Origin: Bacteroides faecis MAJ27
Lineage (GTDB): Bacteria > Bacteroidota > Bacteroidia > Bacteroidales > Bacteroidaceae
Reading direction: 5' to 3'
Length of the DNA stretch: 54,298 nucleotides
Assembly (NCBI RefSeq): GCF_900106755.1
Contig: NZ_FNNN01000033.1
Span: 1-54,298 of the forward strand
Shown here: one piece after another, positions 52,329-54,298 of the stretch
Position numbering within the stretch: position 1 is the first letter of the stretch
Layout of the letters: every line of letters begins with the position of its first letter
The notes under the pieces: model-generated
Seen by the model: the letters and a program-made list of their open reading frames with translations, nothing else
The model's database searches: none
Told to the model about the DNA's origin: nothing
Translations under genes and position numbers: made by a program

Positions 52329-52438
52329 TTCTCAAACTATTCTCATCGCCTTGAGAAAAAATACTCATTGCGATGAGAAAAAATACTCATGCCTATGAGA
52401 ATACTTTCTCAAAGGGGTGAGAATAATTCTGCTTCTAC
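52329..52438. repeat. Degenerate 22-bp-period palindromic tandem array (array D)
   Basis: Units begin at 52329, 52351, 52373, 52395 and 52417, exactly 22 bp apart. The core word is TGAGAAAAAATACTCA (arms TGAG and CTCA) plus 6 variable bases. The first unit is TCTCA...TCTCA, and the last keeps the left arm only. The array fills the whole convergent gap between the TolC-family stop (52324-52326) and the stop of the DUF6078 gene (52435-52437). The architecture is the same as arrays A and B, with a different word. Confidence 0.8.
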
Positions 52439-52869
52439 CAATCGTATTTCTCGATGTATATATCGAAGGTCGGTTCATATTTTATTCCGTGTTTTATGAA
52501 GATAGCGGCAATCTGTTTTTGTTCCTCGGGATGTAACAGGCGCTCTTTGTTACGGATACGATAATACATACTGCGCCCCATCAGAGAGTATATCTCTTTG
52601 CGTATGATGACTGCTGTGGCATGCGGGATGTTGTCGAGCAAATGATCCATTCCCGAGGCAAAGAGTGACGTGCGGAATGGTTTGAAAAAAGTACAGTTAT
52701 TTTCGTTGCCTGTAATGTGAGATGGATTGACTACCGAATAATAAGGGAGGGTTTGGGGCATACATAATGTAGCCTGATAGCGGAGGCATTTGTTGTGGCG
52801 TGGGCATTTGTTGTGGGTACAGTATAAATAATTCTTAGGGATGTCATTAAAGTCTATCTGTGTGTTCAT
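52435..52869 (-). CDS. DUF6078-like conserved protein of unknown function
   Basis: A 144-aa soluble protein with no signal peptide. The N-terminal segment has a Cys cluster, CTHNKCPRHNKCLRYQATLC (spacings of 4, 4 and 6 residues), that could bind a metal. The middle is NCTFFKPFRTSLFASGMDHLLD, and the C-terminal half has YSLMGRSMYYRIRNKERLLHPEEQKQI. I recall this as a Bacteroides-restricted family (DUF6078), often present in several copies per genome. No function is known. Its C-terminal region (an Arg-rich helix followed by IAAIFIKHGI) could bind nucleic acid, but that is a guess. It is convergent with the efflux operon. Confidence 0.72.
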   Translation of the reverse strand: MNTQIDFNDIPKNYLYCTHNKCPRHNKCLRYQATLCMPQTLPYYSVVNPSHITGNENNCTFFKPFRTSLFASGMDHLLDNIPHATAVIIRKEIYSLMGRSMYYRIRNKERLLHPEEQKQIAAIFIKHGIKYEPTFDIYIEKYDW

Positions 52870-52903
52870 GATTCTTGAATGCTTTTATAGTTTGTTGTTG
52901 CTT

Positions 52904-53306
52904 TTAAAAAAGAAAGTCGTATTTACCGTTTTCTATGTCTATGACTATATTATTCAGAGTAGTGAGCAGAGGTGGTATACCTATTTTAATAGTATTGAAA
53001 ATAGCTTCTGGATCAATAGCAGCATATTCATGTGAGAGAATATTGCGTAGACCTATTATTCGTTTCCAAGGAATTTTATTATTAGTTCACTATAAATTTT
53101 TCTTCTGTTAAATTATCGATTTGCCTAACCGTTTCTCCTATTGTCTGAAGGTACATACAGGTCGAATTAAATAAAACCATGCCAGAGTCGGAAGTTAAGA
53201 AGTCATGATGTGAATTTAGATGTTTCGTGGTTCTTTCGATGAAAGAACCTTGTTCTTCCACGAATCGTAACATTCCTACTATTTTTTCTTTAGATATAGA
53301 TCGCAT
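52904..53306 (-). pseudogene. HEPN-domain toxin (DUF86-like), frameshifted
   Basis: The ATG at 53306 opens a 74-codon frame (MRSISKEKIVGMLRFVEEQ ... TIGETVRQIDNLTEEKF) that stops at 53082 within a TTATTATTA stretch. One frame over, the protein clearly continues: NNKIPWKRIIG, then LRNILSHEYAAIDPEAIF, ending KYDFLF and a stop at 52904. The RNILSH sequence is the HEPN RNase motif RX4H, so the catalytic residues lie after the frameshift. The intact protein would be about 133 aa and cleave RNA. Its 5' end overlaps the partner antitoxin gene by 17 bases. Confidence 0.75.
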
Positions 53307-53582
53307 CTTGCTCTAAGCTTTTTCGGAAGAAATTACGCATGATAGCACCTGATGAAATAACATCCACTTTGGTGCTGAGTATCTTTTCTAAATCTTCCTT
53401 TATGTCCAATATTATGAAATAATTAGGTTCTTGTAACTTTATACAAATATCAATGTCGCTATTTTCGTCGTGCTCACCTCTGGCAGCGGAACCAAACAAC
53501 CTAAAGTGATGATTCCGTATTTCTCTGCATAGTGTGCCTTGAAATCGTGTAATATATCAAGTATTTCAGCAGTTGTTTTCAT
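53290..53582 (-). pseudogene. MNT-type nucleotidyltransferase antitoxin, frameshifted
   Basis: The natural start is the ATG at 53582 (MKTTAEILDILHDFKAHYAEKYGIIT). After ACT-TT the frame breaks, and the next frame gives LFGSAARGEHDENSDIDICI, the GSX10DXD nucleotidyltransferase motif, running to a stop at 53290. One missing base (TTAGG where TTAAGG would restore Leu-Arg) explains it. Such minimal nucleotidyltransferases neutralise HEPN toxins by AMPylation. With both partners frameshifted, the module looks dead here unless the breaks are sequencing errors. Confidence 0.75.
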
Positions 53583-53609
53583 CTTTTATTCATATTCTGA
53601 TTACTGGAA

Positions 53610-53617
53610 CAAAGATA
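53610..53617 (-). promoter_or_regulatory. -7 box of the MNT-HEPN operon
   Basis: The minus strand reads TATCTTTG (TAnnTTTG), 27 bases upstream of the ATG at 53582, which supports that start. Confidence 0.5.
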
Positions 53618-53747
53618 GCAATAATTTTGATATAAAGAAGAAATGAGGAGCGATAACCTGCTTTGATTTCTTATCTGTTAAATAAGCAGATGAAACCGTA
53701 CAGAATCTATTTTGGTCTCTGATTTCCCCAAACATTTATTAGCCTCT

Positions 53748-53780
53748 TTTGTTGTTTTCCGAAAACTATTTGTAACTTTG
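53748..53780 (+). promoter_or_regulatory. Complete Bacteroides promoter of the structured RNA
   Basis: TTTG (53748-53751), a 21-bp spacer and TAACTTTG (53773-53780) match the consensus. Transcription should start near 53786. Confidence 0.75.
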
Positions 53781-53785
53781 TCATC

Positions 53786-54038
53786 GGAACGTAGCATACC
53801 GTTTAAAGGTGTGCGATTGCGCGTTTCCTCGGCTAATAGGAAATTGTAACGGATTTTTTTGATGTATGCCGGGAAGACGCCTGTACTTCTATGACTTCTC
53901 ATAGGGTACGGGGTGTCTGCCCGTATACATCAGGTAGCCGTTACTACCTCCTATTAGCGGGATGTGACAGCTCCGTACTCTTTTATAATATAAAAGGTAC
54001 GGAACTAGGTAAGAGTATTAACTTAGTTCCGTTTTTTT
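53786..54038 (+). ncRNA. Candidate structured RNA / attenuator leader (about 250 nt)
   Basis: The RNA begins at a consensus promoter. A 7-bp hairpin (53794-53814) is followed by a long rod from 53832 to 53958, with GCTAATAGG/CCTATTAGC, GTAACGG/CCGTTAC, TGATGTAT/ATACATCA, CGGG/CCCG, AGAC/GTCT and CTATGA/TCATAG closed by a 4-nt loop. Next come a hairpin at 53972-54003 and an intrinsic terminator at 54000-54038. No ORF inside looks real. It could be an independent small RNA (a 6S-like or Bacteroidales-1-like rod by general shape only) or a leader controlling the HTH gene right after it. Confidence 0.65.
54000..54038 (+). terminator. Intrinsic terminator immediately before the HTH gene
   Basis: An 11-bp stem (CGGAACTA pairs with TAGTTCCG, then G-U, G-C and T-A) with a 10-nt loop is followed by seven T's. 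Its first four bases are shared with the 3' arm of the hairpin at 53972-54003, so the two stems cannot both be fully formed. Confidence 0.85.
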
Positions 54039-54215
54039 ATGTCCTATTGGCTCACAACAAAACAAATGTCTGAAAGACATGGCGTTCAGGAAGCAACTCT
54101 GCGAAACTGGGCGAATCTCGGTTACATCACCAGTTCACGAATCAACAACCAGTTGTTTCTGGACGATGAAAGTCTGACTGCTTATCTCGAAGCTCACAAA
54201 AGGGGATCAATGTAA
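54039..54215 (+). CDS. Small helix-turn-helix (MerR/excisionase-like) protein
   Basis: A 58-aa protein beginning MSYWLTTKQMSERHGVQEA and continuing TLRNWANLGYITSSRINNQ, then FLDDESLTAYLEAHKRG. The TTKQMSERHGVQEATLRNWANLGYI segment is a winged-helix/MerR-like DNA-binding motif, and the rest is a short wing and helix, as in excisionases and small phage-type regulators. The ATG follows the terminator's T-run with no spacing and no Shine-Dalgarno sequence, so expression should require readthrough. The 83 bases beyond its stop, to the window end, hold nothing recognisable. Confidence 0.7.
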   Translation: MSYWLTTKQMSERHGVQEATLRNWANLGYITSSRINNQLFLDDESLTAYLEAHKRGSM

Positions 54216-54298
54216 AAACCTGAGGGATTTTCATTTTATGCATATAACTTAGTAAGTCTGTATAAAAAAAATGCCTTATCTCTGACTCCTCTAAACTG

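Noticed and set aside
53678..54073. Two short ORFs, minus 53678-53902 and plus 53891-54073, with similar peptide ends
   Set aside because: They translate the two arms of the same RNA rod on opposite strands; similarity comes from the inverted repeat, not from genes.

Overview
The window reads as chromosomal DNA of a gut Bacteroides, close to the B. thetaiotaomicron/ovatus group (inference). Promoters carry the Bacteroides -7 element TAnnTTTG, several with a -33 TTTG, instead of E. coli-type boxes. Shine-Dalgarno sequences are mostly weak. Family content also fits: Fkp-type fucokinase/GDP-fucose pyrophosphorylase, B12-dependent ribonucleotide reductase, SusD-free periplasmic sugar enzymes, DUF6078 and an LptD-like barrel.

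Left part (1-21.4 kb). A truncated DUF1080 protein and a secreted sugar isomerase/epimerase look like 3-keto-sugar metabolism. They are followed by a small lipoprotein and an acyl-CoA synthetase. A tight plus-strand operon carries mtaB, a LpxL-type acyltransferase, a family 2 glycosyltransferase and mgsA. A minus-strand block has folB, a glycosyltransferase, an acyltransferase-3 membrane protein, a two-CBM20 MalQ and nrdJ. Then come a nitroreductase (plus), dnaA (minus) and an amidase-MCE protein operon (minus).

Island (22.4-26.2 kb). A small AT-rich island sits at the 3' end of a BASS-type transporter gene. It is bounded by a 47-bp direct repeat (45 of 47 identical) that restores the transporter C-terminus, as expected for site-specific integration. 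No integrase is present. The cargo is a frameshifted small ORF, a C-terminal HAD phosphatase remnant, an SDR, a Crp/Fnr regulator and a YhcG/DUF1016 PDDEXK nuclease.

Middle and right part (26.8-52.4 kb). This holds a metallophosphoesterase, a NamZ (DUF1343) muramidase, an HD protein, an LptD-like barrel, asnA-ung and tRNA-Arg(CCG). It continues with an operon of a duplicated-domain lipoprotein, a HAD phosphatase and fkp, then a DUF5035-like lipoprotein, lysS-gpsA-pgi, a MATE pump, and an AraC regulator divergent from a complete RND efflux operon (adaptor, pump, TolC).

Right end (52.4-54.3 kb). A DUF6078 protein is followed by a HEPN/MNT toxin-antitoxin pair in which both genes are frameshifted. 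Next is a strongly structured, promoter-to-terminator RNA of about 250 nt directly upstream of a small helix-turn-helix ORF.

The most unusual signal is a family of degenerate tandem arrays with a 22-bp period, at 8022-8198, 26223-26420 and 52329-52438. Each unit is a roughly 16-bp imperfect palindrome plus a 6-bp variable spacer. Each array uses a different palindromic word, but all begin within a few to a few tens of bases of a stop codon. The other leading candidates are the structured RNA with overlapping terminator/antiterminator hairpins at the right end and the integrase-less island.
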